Below are positions 36,911 to 49,760 of a stretch of 64,000 bases of DNA, piece by piece. The translations under genes were made by a program, and so were the position numbers. Origin of the DNA: Synchiropus splendidus (taxonomy: Eukaryota > Chordata > Actinopteri > Syngnathiformes > Callionymidae); the NCBI RefSeq assembly GCF_027744825.2, contig NC_071334.1:56856937-56920936 (forward strand), given 5' to 3'. Each line of letters starts with the position of its first letter. Position 1 is the stretch's first letter. Below the pieces are notes generated by a model. The model was given only the letters and a program-made list of their open reading frames with translations, ran no database searches and was not told the origin of the DNA.

Positions 36911-39900
36911 TGCATATTCCTTCTATGCTTGTTAGAAGAAATCATCATCTTGAACTCTTCACCAGTTACGTTTTTTTGGAACAAGGGGACGGAACACTCA
37001 CAGGTGCAGGTTGCCAGAAAGTTGTATAATTGGTTGGAGGTTTTTCAGGCCACAGCTAGAAATATGTGTGTTTCAGCTTCACATAAGGATTCCTGTTGCA
37101 TTAGACTGCATCCAGTAATGGCCAATACTAACTGTAACTTCAGCTTTAGACGCATGTCTTGGTCAAAATCCTCACACACATGTCCACTCACACATCTTTA
37201 CCTACTGAACATAGGCATAACCTGGTGGATAACGATAGTGCTGGGAGTTCACTTACAGTTCATTATGCCAGAGGGAACTCATTAGCCAGACAAACCGTAA
37301 TTTTTGTACAAGGATGTGGAATTTATTTTTCATTAACCTGCTTCATCTAAAACCAACAATCGGCTCACTAAACCTCAGGACCCTATTTTATAATGGAAAT
37401 TATGCAACATGAAATGAGCGCTATAGCGAAGAAGGTTTTGTCATATTGTCGGTCTCAGTGTGTGGAAAATACAAATTGCCACGGCATGTGTGATACATGA
37501 AAAAGTAGCTGGAGCTCGAGCGGTTTACAGCTGGCTTACTGTGGAGAACACTAATAGAAGTTAGACTGTTTACTCAAAGACATGATAAAATACTTCTGAA
37601 GCCAGTCCACAACATGAAGCTGCAGGTCTTGCAAAAAAAAAAAAGTTGGAAAGGTTTAACATTCTTTCTGTTTGCAACTAGATTATGCATTGAGATTAAA
37701 AAGTAGTGGATTCTATTTCATTCGATGAAATAGAATCTTATGAACGCTGTCACATGAGCGCTGTTATGAAATGTTGAATATTGTGGCATCACCAGTAATA
37801 ATAAAAGGGTGAATGTGTCATAAACAATACGGCCGATGGCAGTGACTACATTTCCCGAAAGACACGACTCCACTTACATCTGCGCTAAATCTGTGTTCTG
37901 TGCTGTGTTTTATTTGTTTTTTAAAATATAACTGTCCTTTTTGAATAGTCTTGCAAGCAGGCAGATTTACACAGAAGGCCGGTGAACATTGCTGGTGGAT
38001 GTAATTTGTTTCAAGTCAAGTTAATGTATTCGTAGATATCACTAATTTTAAAAGTCACTGGCTGGACATGAGCTCGGTTAACCACTAGACCGTGTTGATT
38101 TTTCTGGTGTCTTTGTTTACATTGTGTTGTTGCTCTGTCTATGTCTTTGTTTGTTTCTCTTTAATGTGTGTTTGCTGCCATAAAACTCAACTTTTACTTT
38201 TGTAGACTACATGAGTCACCATGGCAACACGTGAAATAAAATCCTGCTCCTCCAAATTCTCCTCAGTGAGATGGAATAAATGTTTATGCACATACAATAC
38301 ATGAAGAATGATGGCCGAGTCAATGTTATTCTTCATTAGATAGAAAAAAAATGTTTCACTTTTGCCTTCGTCTGAGCTCCATTTTAGACACAAAATGTCT
38401 AAAATGTAGAAACACATATTAAGGTATGAATTACAAGCAAGTGTGGTGTTGTTCTCTGTCCTCACCAGACACTCTCGGTTCTTTCTGCGATGTCTGTTCA
38501 AATAAACAGAACTAGAACTCTAGCTGTCCTTTTGATGACCTTCATTCCAGCCACTAGCTCTGGGTCCCAGCTTTGTCTCTGTTCCACGATATTCATGGTC
38601 TTAATAGAGGAATAAATATGTATTTGTGACATGAAACATTTCTAGACATATCATTTTTGCCCAAGAATATGATGACTCATTTCTACGGAGAATTGTAGAA
38701 ATTGATTAAAGGGATGCCTATGGTTGACATTATTCTAGTCCATTGAGTGTCAAGACTTTACAACAGTGACAGCACACAAAAACAGCTGAACCCCTGTGGG
38801 GGACTCAATGGGTGAGCCAGTTAATAGTTTGTGACTCCATTTAAGATTGCTGCTCCCTCCGTTTTGATCATTGCTGAGCTGCAGAAGCTGAACAGAGGCG
38901 AGACAATTAGAAGACACTGTAAGACAGAACAGAAAGAAAAAAGAAACATTTTCCTCTGGCTCAAAATATTATGGTAACTTTACGCATAAATGTGTACTCA
39001 TTCAGAGAAGAGAAGAAAATACAAAACACAGAAGCAATAGTCTGATGTATTGAAAAACATTGACATTTTCATGCGTACTTTTGGTGAGGTCAAGATGTCC
39101 ACCGTAGAATCTCTTTCTTGATGAAATGATTCATGACATTGACCATGTCAGGGACACAGTGACTGAGACTGTGAAGTGGGATTCCTGGGACAAAATCAGC
39201 ACCACCGTCTGCTCTGGTTGTGGCTTCAATACTGCTGTTAAACACTCACAAAACAGAGTAGCGCACAGCACAAACCAAGTTTAACTATAGCAGGTGCACA
39301 TACACACACACATATGCACGCAACATTGACTATTTCTTGTCTCTTTTTTGTTATGATGTAAATAAGGCTCATTAGAAAGTACACATACTGTGGCAACAGT
39401 ACTTAAGCACCCATCATGAGGCAGTTATTCAGCACTAAAATGCAGCTGTTAACAATAATTGGTTACATTTTCTAGTAAAAAAAACAACCTCAAAGAATTG
39501 TCTGAACTGTGACTGAGACAAGACAAAGACCTTGGAAAAGATAAAGGTGAGCATGGTGAATTTTGTTCTTCGAGATAGTGTGAGAAACTGAGTGACCAGG
39601 GAAAGTCACAGAGCAAGCCATGTCAAAAGTGTGGCACGGGCCACCGTCACCATCAAGTCTTAAATCTGGCATTTGGTGAAACCCAAACTTAGCTGGCAAA
39701 CCAGACGACCCAACATCCTTATTTGTTTCTTTTCCATAAATTGATACCCACTCACATTCATAAATAAGTCAAAGTAGAGTAAAAATAATATATGTGTGTA
39801 ACTTTACAATAACTTTGACTCCTTTGGAGGATTTGTAATGACTCAGTTTACTGTGGAGAACTATGGCTTTAGACTGACAGGTCTGTGTGATTTTGATCCA

Positions 39901-39972
39901 CAGTTTCAGTCTTGGATTTCAGTCGGGCCATTGAGAAATATAAGAAGTATCCACCTTTTGTACGCTATGTGA
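36911..39972. other. non-genic stretch with one hairpin
   Basis: No gene is supported. A perfect hairpin with 13-bp arms (GATTCTATTTCAT, three-base loop TCG) lies at 37709-37737. An A run is at 37635-37645. Frames of 118 aa (36929-37285) and 104 aa minus (38187-38501) match nothing recognised. Confidence 0.5.
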
Positions 39973-40250
39973 AGTCAGTCAGTCGTCAGATAACTAGTCC
40001 GGTTCAGGGTTGTGCAGAGTGCTGGAGCCTATCCAAGCAGTCATTGGGCAAGAGGCAGGAACACACCCTGGATGGGTCACCAGTCCATCACAGGGCACAC
40101 ACACCATTCACACACACACACAGCTTGGGGCCATTTGAGAGTGTCCTATTAACCTAGTGAGCAAGTTTTCGGACTGTGGGAGGACGGCAGCACTTCTTCA
40201 GCAGACCCAGGAATTGAACCAGCAAACTCCTGGCATTGTTTTTAGTCCAA
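39973..40250 (-). mobile_element. SINE, minus orientation, diverged
   Basis: The block TGCTGGAGCCTATCCAAGCA, then CATTGGGCAAGAGGCAGG, ACACCCTGGAT and a (CA)n stretch at about 40108-40123 aligns with the SINE at 49761-50113. The right end (CCCAGGAATTGAACC) is the complement of a degraded tRNA-type B box. Flanking duplications are not clear. Confidence 0.75.
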
Positions 40251-40567
40251 GGCATTTATCTTGGTGCAAGCTGAATCTCCTCAGCTATGAGACAAATGAA
40301 GGTCTATCTTTTCTTGTATACGTTTTATAGAGCAATGAATGTGTAGTGGGAAAGGAGCCAGTGGGGTGCACAACCACATGCAGCAGTGTGTGTGGTGATT
40401 AATCATGCTGTGACTCTCTGTCTCTTGGGCCTGTCAACTCCTCTGGCCACATGAGGTCTGGGAACATCTGGGGACGTGTAAGGACGTCAGGGCGATGCTA
40501 CGGACTAGTCTCTTCTCCAGGGGACTGAGACCAGACAAGCAGCCTTAATCTTGTCCCCTCTCACCCC

Positions 40568-40593
40568 TCAGACACACACACACACACACACAT
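40568..40593. repeat. (CA)n microsatellite
   Basis: A short, nearly pure CA run of about 13 units following CCCTCAGA. Confidence 0.9.
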
Positions 40594-41984
40594 TATCTCG
40601 AGGGTCTCTTCCAGACGGAGCCGAGACACAAGGTGCACACTCACATTACACCGCACACAACACTCCGAGGAGCTTTGAACACAGGACGGTGTTGTCTCGG
40701 GGCTTCACATCAGTGACAATAACAACGTGTGCTGGTAATATGGCTGTTGGTGACCCATCGAGCAACGACAGCAACTAGGAGGCTGTGCGAATGAGGCTTG
40801 ACACATTGTTTTGTTGGGGACAGTTGGATATGCGCTTTCAAATAGCCTTGTAAACACAGGGTTCCATGAAGGTGGACTAACGGAACAGAAAAAAACTGGT
40901 GCCTCAAGCAAACAACTGAATTAAAAGTGCTGGAAATAACCACCTTTTACAACCATAAAAGCTGAGTGGAACCGTATAGTGATGGTTGTGGGGTATAAAT
41001 CGGCAGCTCATTGAGCTCACGTAGCTTGTTCTGGCTTAGTTTAGTGTGTTAGTGTCACATGTAAGCCTGTCTTCCAGCTGGGCATAATTCAAGTCTGGTG
41101 TAAACGTCAAAAGAATGCAGCATAACTGTAGTGGTAATAATAATAGCAGGGTATTGCTGGTTTTGAAAGCATTTCCAGCAAAGCAGCAATGTTTGCAGAA
41201 TATAATTAGAGCATTGCTTCAAGCTGTTTTGCTTCCCATACCGTTTATGGATATAAATTAACTAGCTCAAGTAATGGTGCATCAAATACACACAAAAGGC
41301 TACTAAACGTTGAGAGACTATGAAACCTTAGTAAGGATTAAACAATGATTCAATTCTACCGTTGTTCCATCTGGATACTATATGGTTTTGAAGAAACTCT
41401 CATTGACATGCATGACATTGTTTGCCCGCCCTGCTCTGTTCAGTCACTGGCCAAAAAACATTTTTTCACAGCTGTTGTGACTAAATAGAATTTTCGATAT
41501 TGTGTTAGGGTTGCTAAATCCGGCGGCTACGGAACTCAAGAATACCGACCTTGAGCTTAGGCCTTAGCCTGTTCACCCTCGTGGTCAGGGCACTTCCTTT
41601 TTGAAGCGAGGCCACACAATTTTTGAACCTTGGAAGTTGTAACTGTTACCTCTATTTCAATACATTCTAGCTTGAAACGGTTGAATATTGACTGTGAATA
41701 AAACTGCGTACCGTGAAAAGAGTCCTCCGTGTTGCACAGAGTCTGGAATCGCAGTAAATTCACATCCTGTGGTGTGTTTATCTGCATACAGTATACTGAT
41801 CAAATATAATGGACGCTTTAGGGGATCTGAGCTGAGGTCCCTTCAAGGCACATATGTAATGGCTTGTGATCTGATATTAAGGCATGTGAAACACAAATTG
41901 TTAAATGGTCAGTTTCACAAAGTGAACGTTAATCCCCTTTGACCCCTCCATGACTACAACTTCAGGCAGGGTCATTCACACCTC
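40594..41984. other. non-genic stretch
   Basis: No gene. Two overlapping minus frames (68 and 77 aa at 40705-40943) have no domain. Nothing repetitive was recognised. Confidence 0.5.
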
Positions 41985-42240
41985 TTCAACGTCTTATTCT
42001 CTTGGTGGGGTGTGTGTGACATATATCCACACACACCAAGCCTAAACCTAACTATAATATGTTTTGAAGGCTTCATTCTGAAATTGAGGGTTGACCTTAA
42101 GGGGTCCAGCAAAAGGGCCTCACAATATAGGCGGTGTTTTGCCCAAATTGGTCCTCACTAGGACCTGCATATTGAGGACCCATACTGTACATGGGTGGTC
42201 CCTCGATCGCGCTTCCCCATGTCCTCCTAAATCCATTTAC
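41985..42240. repeat. diverged GTCCTCA/GGGGAC-type interspersed repeat
   Basis: CTTGGTGGGGTGTGTGTG, TTGGTCCTCACTAGGACC and ATTGAGGACCCATAC are the kind of motifs seen in the repeat at 8368-8727. Too diverged to delimit. Confidence 0.4.
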
Positions 42241-42529
42241 GTGTTACTGTGAATGTCCGTACGCACATAGCTGAACGGCTGCTTTTGTGTGAGTTGTTAA
42301 ATATAAATATGACCTCCCAATGACCTCTCTTGATGGCAAGTCTTCCAAAACAACATCTCCACACATAATTGATTTATTTCCGTCTGACATCAGATAATCT
42401 TATTGTCCCATTCCGTTTTCTCAGGTTATGCTGAATCAAATTACCACAGTTCCAAGCAGAGTGTTGCCATAAAGTGGACTTTTCACCCATTACCACCGTC
42501 TACATCAGTCCTCTGAATGTTTGACTTCA

Positions 42530-42840
42530 GGCATTTCAGCTTATTTTGGAGAGAGCCTGATTACATCTGCAGCGCAATTGCCGCGATTCTCCGTAAATCA
42601 ATTCAGCGTAGATAAGATTAATCAGATGCACCGAAATTAATGCAGATGAGGTATTTGTCGGCAGAAAAAGAACTGGCTGATTATGCAGTGCCCCTCGTGC
42701 CAGTTCCAGGAAGGCGCTGTGCAGCTGAGATGCATGAGCGCCGCTCCACCTTGCTTTGTACGTGACGGCATGATGAATGATCGCCGAGGGGAGAACGCAG
42801 ACAAATTGCAGCCGGGGACGACCTGACGTGTTGGAATCAT
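42530..42840. other. strong candidate conserved non-coding element
   Basis: A long repeat-free block with GCGCAATTGCCGCG, GTAAATCAATTCAGCG, GATAAGATTAATCAGATGC and CCGAAATTAATGC, that is, homeodomain and bicoid-type TAATC cores in a GC-balanced frame. The right half (GGCGCTGTGCAGCTGAGATG onward) stays GC-rich. Composition contrasts sharply with both flanks. A minus frame of 90 aa is open but no domain is seen, and the dense TAAT words argue for a regulatory element. Confidence 0.4.
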
Positions 42841-45695
42841 GGGATATACATGTAATGGCTTTCTGCGAGTGTCTCTTCTCATTTGTGCCGCCGTACCTAT
42901 AGGCGGCAAAACCGCGGGGTCTTTAAAGGGTAATATTTACAAATTTCAGCCCGCTCAACCGCCTTCTTCCCGTCTGACAACTGAGAGGTGTTGTTGCCAA
43001 TTATACTTGCTATTTTCCCTGTTTCATAAAGGGAAAACATGGAACTGCATGTGCGGAGAAGTACTCATTAAATGTGTTTGGCATTGAAAGGAAAAAAAAA
43101 CTGAAGCAAATATTTTAGCACGAATGAAAATGCTGTTTGCGTGACTCACTGAAATGTGAGAAAACAAAACATAACATTTTTACTTCGCTTTTTTTTTTTT
43201 GCCTACCTCACAACCCAGTGGCGCCTATAAATTCTCCACTGATATTCTGTATGATCATTCAGCCTTTAAAGTGAATTTTAAAGTTTTGCAGCCCCCCCAG
43301 CATTAAGCATCACTGCCAATATCTATGTTGCTGCTTTTTAACTTTTAATGATTGATGATGTTTTTAACACCAGAAAACGCACCAAACTTTGATTTGTTAA
43401 GTTTGGGTTATGCGTTAACTGGGGCAGAAAATGGCGACAGCTGCACAGGGAGAAGAAAAATTAACTCTTGATGGATGAAAGGGCAGTGTTAGACTGTAAT
43501 TTTTAACTTTTCGTACCATGTTTGTTCGGTTAAACTAGACCTGGAGAGGAAAAATGGAGACTTGATGAGTCACTCCATCGACAAACTTGTATTAATGAAG
43601 ACTCTTCCTTCTCAACAAAAAGAGTTTTCCATTGTAATCCTGGAGAAAAGAGAAAGTCTAGAAGATTTTCACCTTTTAGTGAGATGTCGTACACTGAAAT
43701 GCAGATAAATAAAACTCTATAAATCAAAGAAATAGGGCACAGGGGTTGTTCATGCCGGGTTCGGAAACAAACAAAAAAGTACTATTTTTACATTTATTTT
43801 ACATTTTTATTAGTATTTTTTTTTAAATCATATCTCATCACCAATTTTAATTTCATGTATTTTTTTATTGTTGCCACACAGTTGTGGTATCGTAGCTCTG
43901 ACAAATGACACAGACTATTTAATAAGTCATGCAATAAAAGGAATAATTAAATCATTAAAAAAAACATTTAGGATATATATTTTGTCTGTTTTGATGTTGA
44001 AAGACCTCTGAATCTAGAAGCCCCCCCCCCCAAAAAAAAAAAAAAAAAACAGTGACATTGGCAATTCCAAGTGTTCCATGAATTCTATGGGCATTCCCCA
44101 AAACACCACTTTTGCAGCCTACGCATGCACGCACTAAAGTGAGCTTAATGAGTTTTGTGTCTGCTCTGCAAACTCCTCATCCTGGTTTTAAGTAGAAGAG
44201 GGAAGGTGAAAAGTGTCTGGATTCCCCATTGTCATAACTGAGCTACATGTTTTATTGCTGCTATTCCGTTTTAGAGTTAGTTGAATAGTGCTGCAGAGAA
44301 GTCTAGTTCATGGTTTCTTTTTTGAACGGTAATGAATTAATGAACTTGGATATTGATATTGGATTTATGATTCAGGGCCGTTTAATCTCATGAATGTCAT
44401 TAAGAATTGGATGGATTTTGAGTTCCTGGTTATGTTCCTAATGTTGGTCAGCAGTCATTTACTGAGGAGCATATGAAGCAAACAAGAATAACCAGCTCAA
44501 ATCATGAAACGTATTGTCAACTTCTTGGTTTTACTGGTGTTTCCAGTCAAAGGCTGTCACATCCTTCTCAGGTGCATCTATCTTCTCTATCCTCCCAAAA
44601 AAAAGCATCCAAATTAAAGTGTTGAAATGGCAGAACTGACTGTTTCAAATTGGTACAGTCAGCTATTAGTAGAAAAGTCAATGTCCCTGCAGTAATTATT
44701 TAAGGACGAATCGATGTGATTTCTTAAATTTAAAAGCTTAGACAACAATTATTGCAAAATCCAGACATTAAAATACAAGCTCTGTAGGCTATTTTCTTCT
44801 ATAAACGCAGGCTTACGCAAGTGGCTGAAAGAAGTCTCTCGGTATCAGAAGCAAAATAAGGCAAAAGGAAAAAATAAATAAATAAAAATCATAGTGATCC
44901 AACAATTAAAGACGTCAATTGTTGAGTTTACATCGAATATTTCGCACATCAGACATTTAAGCAATAGTCAAGTCTTAAAGCCGCCTGAGTATGTAGAGGT
45001 GTTCTTCCTAGTTCACTTACAAACATGCACACACTGACTGTTTTAGGCACAGACAAACCAGGCAGTCGCACATTCCTATGACTGTTGAGGAAGACAGATA
45101 GCAAGGAGCCATTTCAGACTGTTATATTGAACTCTGTAGTTTCACTTCAGAAGTCCAGAATCAGCGTGTAGGCGCAATGGTTCAACTCTGTCATCACCGT
45201 CAAACACCCACTTTGGTTTCGGAAATAAACTTTTCTAAAAGTTTCTGAATAAAAATATTCCTGAGATTGTATTGTCCTTGTATTCAAGGATGATAGATGT
45301 GGAGTATCTGAAGTACAGAGTCGCGCTTCTGATCACCGTCGTGAGAGTCAGCTAACTTAGCAATGATGCTAACACAGCTGATATCAGGTTTGTTATGTGT
45401 TTACTGCAGAGATCGGCTACGACTGGGACACACATACTGCTCATCAGGTTACATCCAATTTTGTGACTGTATAGAAGGTCATTGAACATCATTAGACCGC
45501 GGTTAGTACTTCTGCTCACGCAGCCACACATCACCCAGTCCACACATGGTGTAGCGACTCGGCTACATGCTGGCTTAGTTGAGCTATTAACCACATTATC
45601 CTGCTTGTGTAGTCCGACTAAGAGAAATTCCTATTTCTCTCCAGTAGTTGCAAGCTGTTTATATGCATTTTTAAAGTCTGATTTTAATCCAGTAA
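42841..45695. other. non-genic stretch
   Basis: No gene. A C11 run followed by A18 lies at 44021-44049. T runs occur near 43189-43200 and 43819-43824. DNA at 45300-45690 may include remains of the hAT transposon whose transposase C-terminus follows, but no upstream transposase motif could be read. Confidence 0.45.
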
Positions 45696-45929
45696 TTTGG
45701 TTTTCTGGGGCTGCATGTAATCGTACTCACTGTGGCCTCAGCAGAGAGGAGCTTCTCAAAACTGAAACTCATTAAAACACACCTGAGATCTTCCATGACT
45801 CAGGAATGGTTATCTGGCCTCGCTTCAATTGGGCAACACATTTCTTTTGCAGAAAAAGTTGAGGAATTTGCATCAAGAAAAGACAGAAAGGACACATTTC
45901 AGTTTTTGTTGAAGTATTTCAAAACACTA
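45696..45929 (+). pseudogene. hAT transposase C-terminal dimerisation segment, truncated
   Basis: From 45723 one frame reads LTVASAERSFSKLKLIKTHL and continues with RSSMTQEWLSGLASIGQ and a charged tail. This is the hallmark of the hATC dimerisation domain of hAT transposases, which pairs transposase monomers. An in-frame stop lies just upstream (45693-45695), and no catalytic core or zinc finger is readable, so only the last roughly 70 codons survive. The reading runs straight into a solo LTR at 45930, which inserted into the gene or its trailing sequence. A functional domesticated gene is unlikely given the loss of everything upstream. Confidence 0.8.
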
Positions 45930-46639
45930 TGTCAGTGGTGGCTGATGGACCCAAGTGTAGGAAGTGTTGGTCAGCAGAAGGAGACGAGGTTAAATTATAA
46001 AGATTTATTCGTTGGAACGAACAAATTAATACAGACAAACAAATAACTAGAAACTAAGGACGCCGGGAACCAAAACGTGGACCGGGAACAACACACAGGG
46101 AATGGGGTGAATCTGGAAAACAAGAGAGGCGGATTAGAATCAATGACCTACTACATAAATGGGAGAACAGAAAACACACACTCTTAGTTAAGCTCAACGT
46201 GGCGGTGGCACTAAACTGAAAGCACTCGGTGTCGGCGGTGGCTAATCACAGTCGCACACACGAGGGGTAAACTGACGGATCTATAACTAAAAAGTGAGGC
46301 TTAGATAAACAGCTCACATGTGGACTGAATAGAGAGTCGGGAAGTAAACACAGGAGGAGCAAGGAAGAACAAAAGGCAGCGACAGAATAGGAATTCAGCG
46401 CGGAGGAAAAATCTGGAAAAGGTCAGGGAGTAAAGTGAACACACAGGAGTCTTGAAAGAGTTTTACCTTGACGAAGCGAGAAGCAATCATCTGACAAACA
46501 GGGTGAGACGTTGACAGCTGTGTTGCCAGTGAAGCTGGAGACAAAGCAGGAACAGGAAAGAAAGGCAACCGGAGGTAGCAAAATAGAAGCACGATCGAAA
46601 AATACAAAAAAGAACAGACAATAAAGTGCAGACATCACA
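45930..46639 (-). mobile_element. solo LTR, TGTCA family, with perfect 5-bp TSD
   Basis: On the plus strand the element starts TGTCAGT and ends CATCACA, 710 bp, and is flanked by CACTA on both sides (45925-45929, 46640-46644). Near its start GATGGACCCAAGTGTAGG, then GGAGACGAGGTTAAATTA and ACGCCGGGAACC parallel the complement of the 22049-22729 LTR, so this copy lies in minus orientation. It interrupts a hAT relic, making it the younger of the two. Frames on the minus strand within it are not genes. Confidence 0.85.
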
Positions 46640-46879
46640 CACTATAATTCAGAAAAGACTACGCGTCTTCATGTGTGAACTCTTTATTCAGTTTTGTGTT
46701 TGTTTGCATTTGTAATGTATAACTGTTTTTAAAAACCGAGATACATGGAGTCATTCAATGTAGGACTGTCGCTGGACACATGCACACCTACACACACAAC
46801 ATACACGCGCATTTTGGCATGCGCCTCTGTCATTGTAAGAGACCTGGAGTCTCCGGACACCACTGGAAATGAGTGGCCT

Positions 46880-47110
46880 TTCATTAATCTCCCTGTCCAC
46901 ACTGCAGACCTCCCCTAATTACAGCCATTGTTTACCTTTGCGCTGGCACACCTATCGAGTTATTGATGGACGTCCTGCCGGAGGCAGTTTAAAGGCCCTG
47001 CCAATGGGCATGCACCAGTCAATAGACAGTACCTGCCAAATCATCCCCTATGTCTCCTGTATGACAGTTTACTGAATTATTATGCTAATAACAATTTATT
47101 TTCTTGACAG
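46880..47110. other. candidate conserved non-coding element
   Basis: Repeat-free, GC-balanced DNA with TTTCATTAATCTCC, CCCTAATTACAGCC, CATTGTTTACC (a FOX-type site) and CGAGTTATTGATGG, ending in AT-rich TTATGCTAATAACAATTTA. Dense homeobox and FOX cores favour an enhancer. The 68-aa plus frame across it has no domain. Confidence 0.38.
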
Positions 47111-49174
47111 TGTGCTGCTGCGCAGAAACCAGGATCCATGGTTACAAGCAGCCCTATGGGTTTTCTAGGATGCAAATGGGAGTCATTTTATTCATCATCA
47201 GACAGTTTTTTTTCTTGTTTTAATTCAACAATCTCTTACTCTCTGGTTCTGCCATTCACGCAGATACTTTGTCCATAGATGTGAGGAACAATAAGTCACT
47301 CTTTGATAAAGCAGCATATCATGAATGATGCTCCAAAAAGAAGCCGGTTAACATGTTGCATCTTAAGGTTGCTTATTATTATTATTATTATATTAATAAT
47401 AGTAATTACGTTTATTACATTGATCTATTACATTTCAAGGGGAAATTGTAAATCGCTGTCAAAAGATTTGAAGAGTCTATGCTGATGTTAATGGGGAACC
47501 ATTTTGGGACCAAAACAGCACAGAGCCATGAGCTGCTAGAGTGAAATGATATCTTAAAGGTATGGCAGTCATTTGGCTTGACTTGAACTTGAGAAACTCC
47601 AAGAAGATTTTCCTCGCAATTGACTGAACGCCAGAGATCAAGCTTTGAAAGCAAACAGCCACGACGTTAAGGGTCATGGAGCGTCATACACTTTTTTCAT
47701 AAAATCCCTATATTGCCTCCCAAAATATTCTGTAAGAAATAGTATGTGAGTCTAACTGCATGAACGATTACCCCCCAACAATAAGTAAATAGGCAGAACT
47801 AAAATTCAATTTCCAGCAATCCCACAGTGCTACTGCTAGATGCCATTCAAAGCTCATGAGGATTTAGACTTAAGGCGACTTAGCGGTGATTTATGCAGCT
47901 CTACGAGGTATGCAGGGAAGAGAAGACAGGCCTGGGCTTAAATGTGGGGAACCTGTTTCTATATTACAGTAACACTTGGCAGGGAAGTGTTGGGTTTGCA
48001 CAGTCTAGTTAGATGGGAGATTTTCTTCAGCATGGAACACACACATGCACAGCTGCCCCCTATAGTCAACATATACAGTACTGTATATCCCTTTATGATG
48101 CTGAGCTTAACTAAATGGGAGAGCGGGTCGGAGGGAATCAATCTCAAATGTCAAAACCATTGAGATATTGTCGAGAACAGCTATGCTTCAGCGTAACGAT
48201 CCATAAAAAGAATCAAATATTGAAGTACATTGTGTTGGATTGCTCATCTTGAAAACAGCCATATATCATCACTCAATACAACAGTGTTTGAGGCATTATG
48301 TCGCTTGGGAGGTCACTTAAATAAAAGACTTGCATCCACATCAACTTGCATCAATAGTAATTAAGCCAAGGATAACTGGAGCCAAATAAATGTTTTCTGA
48401 AAATGATTCCTGATTCATTCCCAAATCATAGTGTTGTGAATTGCTGCATGTTCTTGCTAATTCAAGAATGAACTCAAATTCCTCCCACAATCCTCAGTCT
48501 TAACCCTCAATCTTAGCCTTCAAACCCAAGAAGAAGAAACAATACAAAAGAAAACTTAATAAAACCTAACAAAATAGTGCAAACAGCAGTGGTTCCTCCC
48601 ACCTGACCGAGCTGTCGACAATCCATTCAAAATCCAAACAGTTTGCAGTCATTTCACCAGTACAGCATCTCTACTCCATCTGCTACGTACCACTTTAAGG
48701 TCCATGACTGTGCACACACCCGAAGTCTGGACGAGGGGAAGAGTGGCTACTAGTGTTACTACCTGCAAGAATTTAAAATCAGCTGTGATTACATCTTTAC
48801 CGTGCAACATTCCCCATGTTACACGAGCGTGCGCCGGCAGCAATCAGCTCTCGGCATATAAGTGCTGGCAATTACAAGTGTTAAGATTAGCTGTTATGGA
48901 TATAAAAAATATATATATATATAACTCCCTTTAGAGTCAATGGAGCATGAAGCAGATGACCAGCTCAAAACAGGAGAAACAACTCGACTATTCTCTCATG
49001 CCTCTGACCATTTATTGTTCAGTGTTAACTCATTATAAAAGCTCAACTGCGTTGACAGGAAACACTTCTCGTGGTGATCGATTTGTTTCCTCTTGTGCTA
49101 AGATAAGTGCAGAAACGTCATGTGCCGTCTTGTTACCATGTTGTTAGCATTTCAACACCACTACAGTCCTGGTG
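47111..49174. other. non-genic stretch
   Basis: No gene. An (ATT)n run lies at about 47372-47412 and an 18-bp palindrome, ATATACAGTACTGTATAT, at 48071-48088. A short TA run is at 48908-48922. Minus frames at 47415-47677 have no domain. Confidence 0.5.
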
Positions 49175-49196
49175 TAGGTTAGGTTAGGTTAGGTTT
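49175..49196. repeat. short TAGGT pentanucleotide repeat
   Basis: About four tandem units of GGTTA. The unit resembles the arthropod telomere word but is only about 20 bp and interstitial, so it is treated as an ordinary microsatellite. Confidence 0.8.
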
Positions 49197-49760
49197 TCGA
49201 TCGTATTCAGTGCATTTGCTGAAGTTCCTTCCAATAAGAGACTACTGAAGGCAGGAGGAATGAGAGGTCAGGCCCAGCAGTAGACTGTGAAGAAACTCTC
49301 ACACACCGCAGCAAGATGCATGCATTGGCTTTGGCTGAGATGGAAGAATACCAAATGGGCTGTTTATGTAGCCACCAGAGCAACTCACACACAGGTCTAG
49401 TGACGGGCTCGCCTCATGTGAGAGCTCCACTGATGGTTCGTATGAGAAGCCGAGCACAAACAGACAAAAACCCATAGGTACGCCACCTCAACCCACCAAA
49501 TTACAGCCATAATATTATTATTTAACACATTGTCTTATTACAAGCAGTTCAAAGAATGTTATATTTATATTTATTTTCTAGGGCAGTCAACAAATGTTTC
49601 ATTTCAATAAGTTAACTTGTGATTCAAGCCGAATTAATCACACATTTTGTATGTGGTCTAAATGTAGAAAAGTAAATTTTATCAATAGAAGAGTTCCAAT
49701 AATGCATTTACGAATACAACAACTACTACAACAAACTAACATAACGGATATTGTCAAGAG
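49197..49760. other. non-genic stretch
   Basis: No gene or recognised element apart from TTGTCAAGAG at its right edge, the probable left target-site duplication of the SINE. Confidence 0.5.

Noticed and set aside
49175..49196. GGTTA repeats as interstitial telomere sequence
   Set aside because: Fish telomeres are TTAGGG; four pentamer units are within ordinary microsatellite noise.
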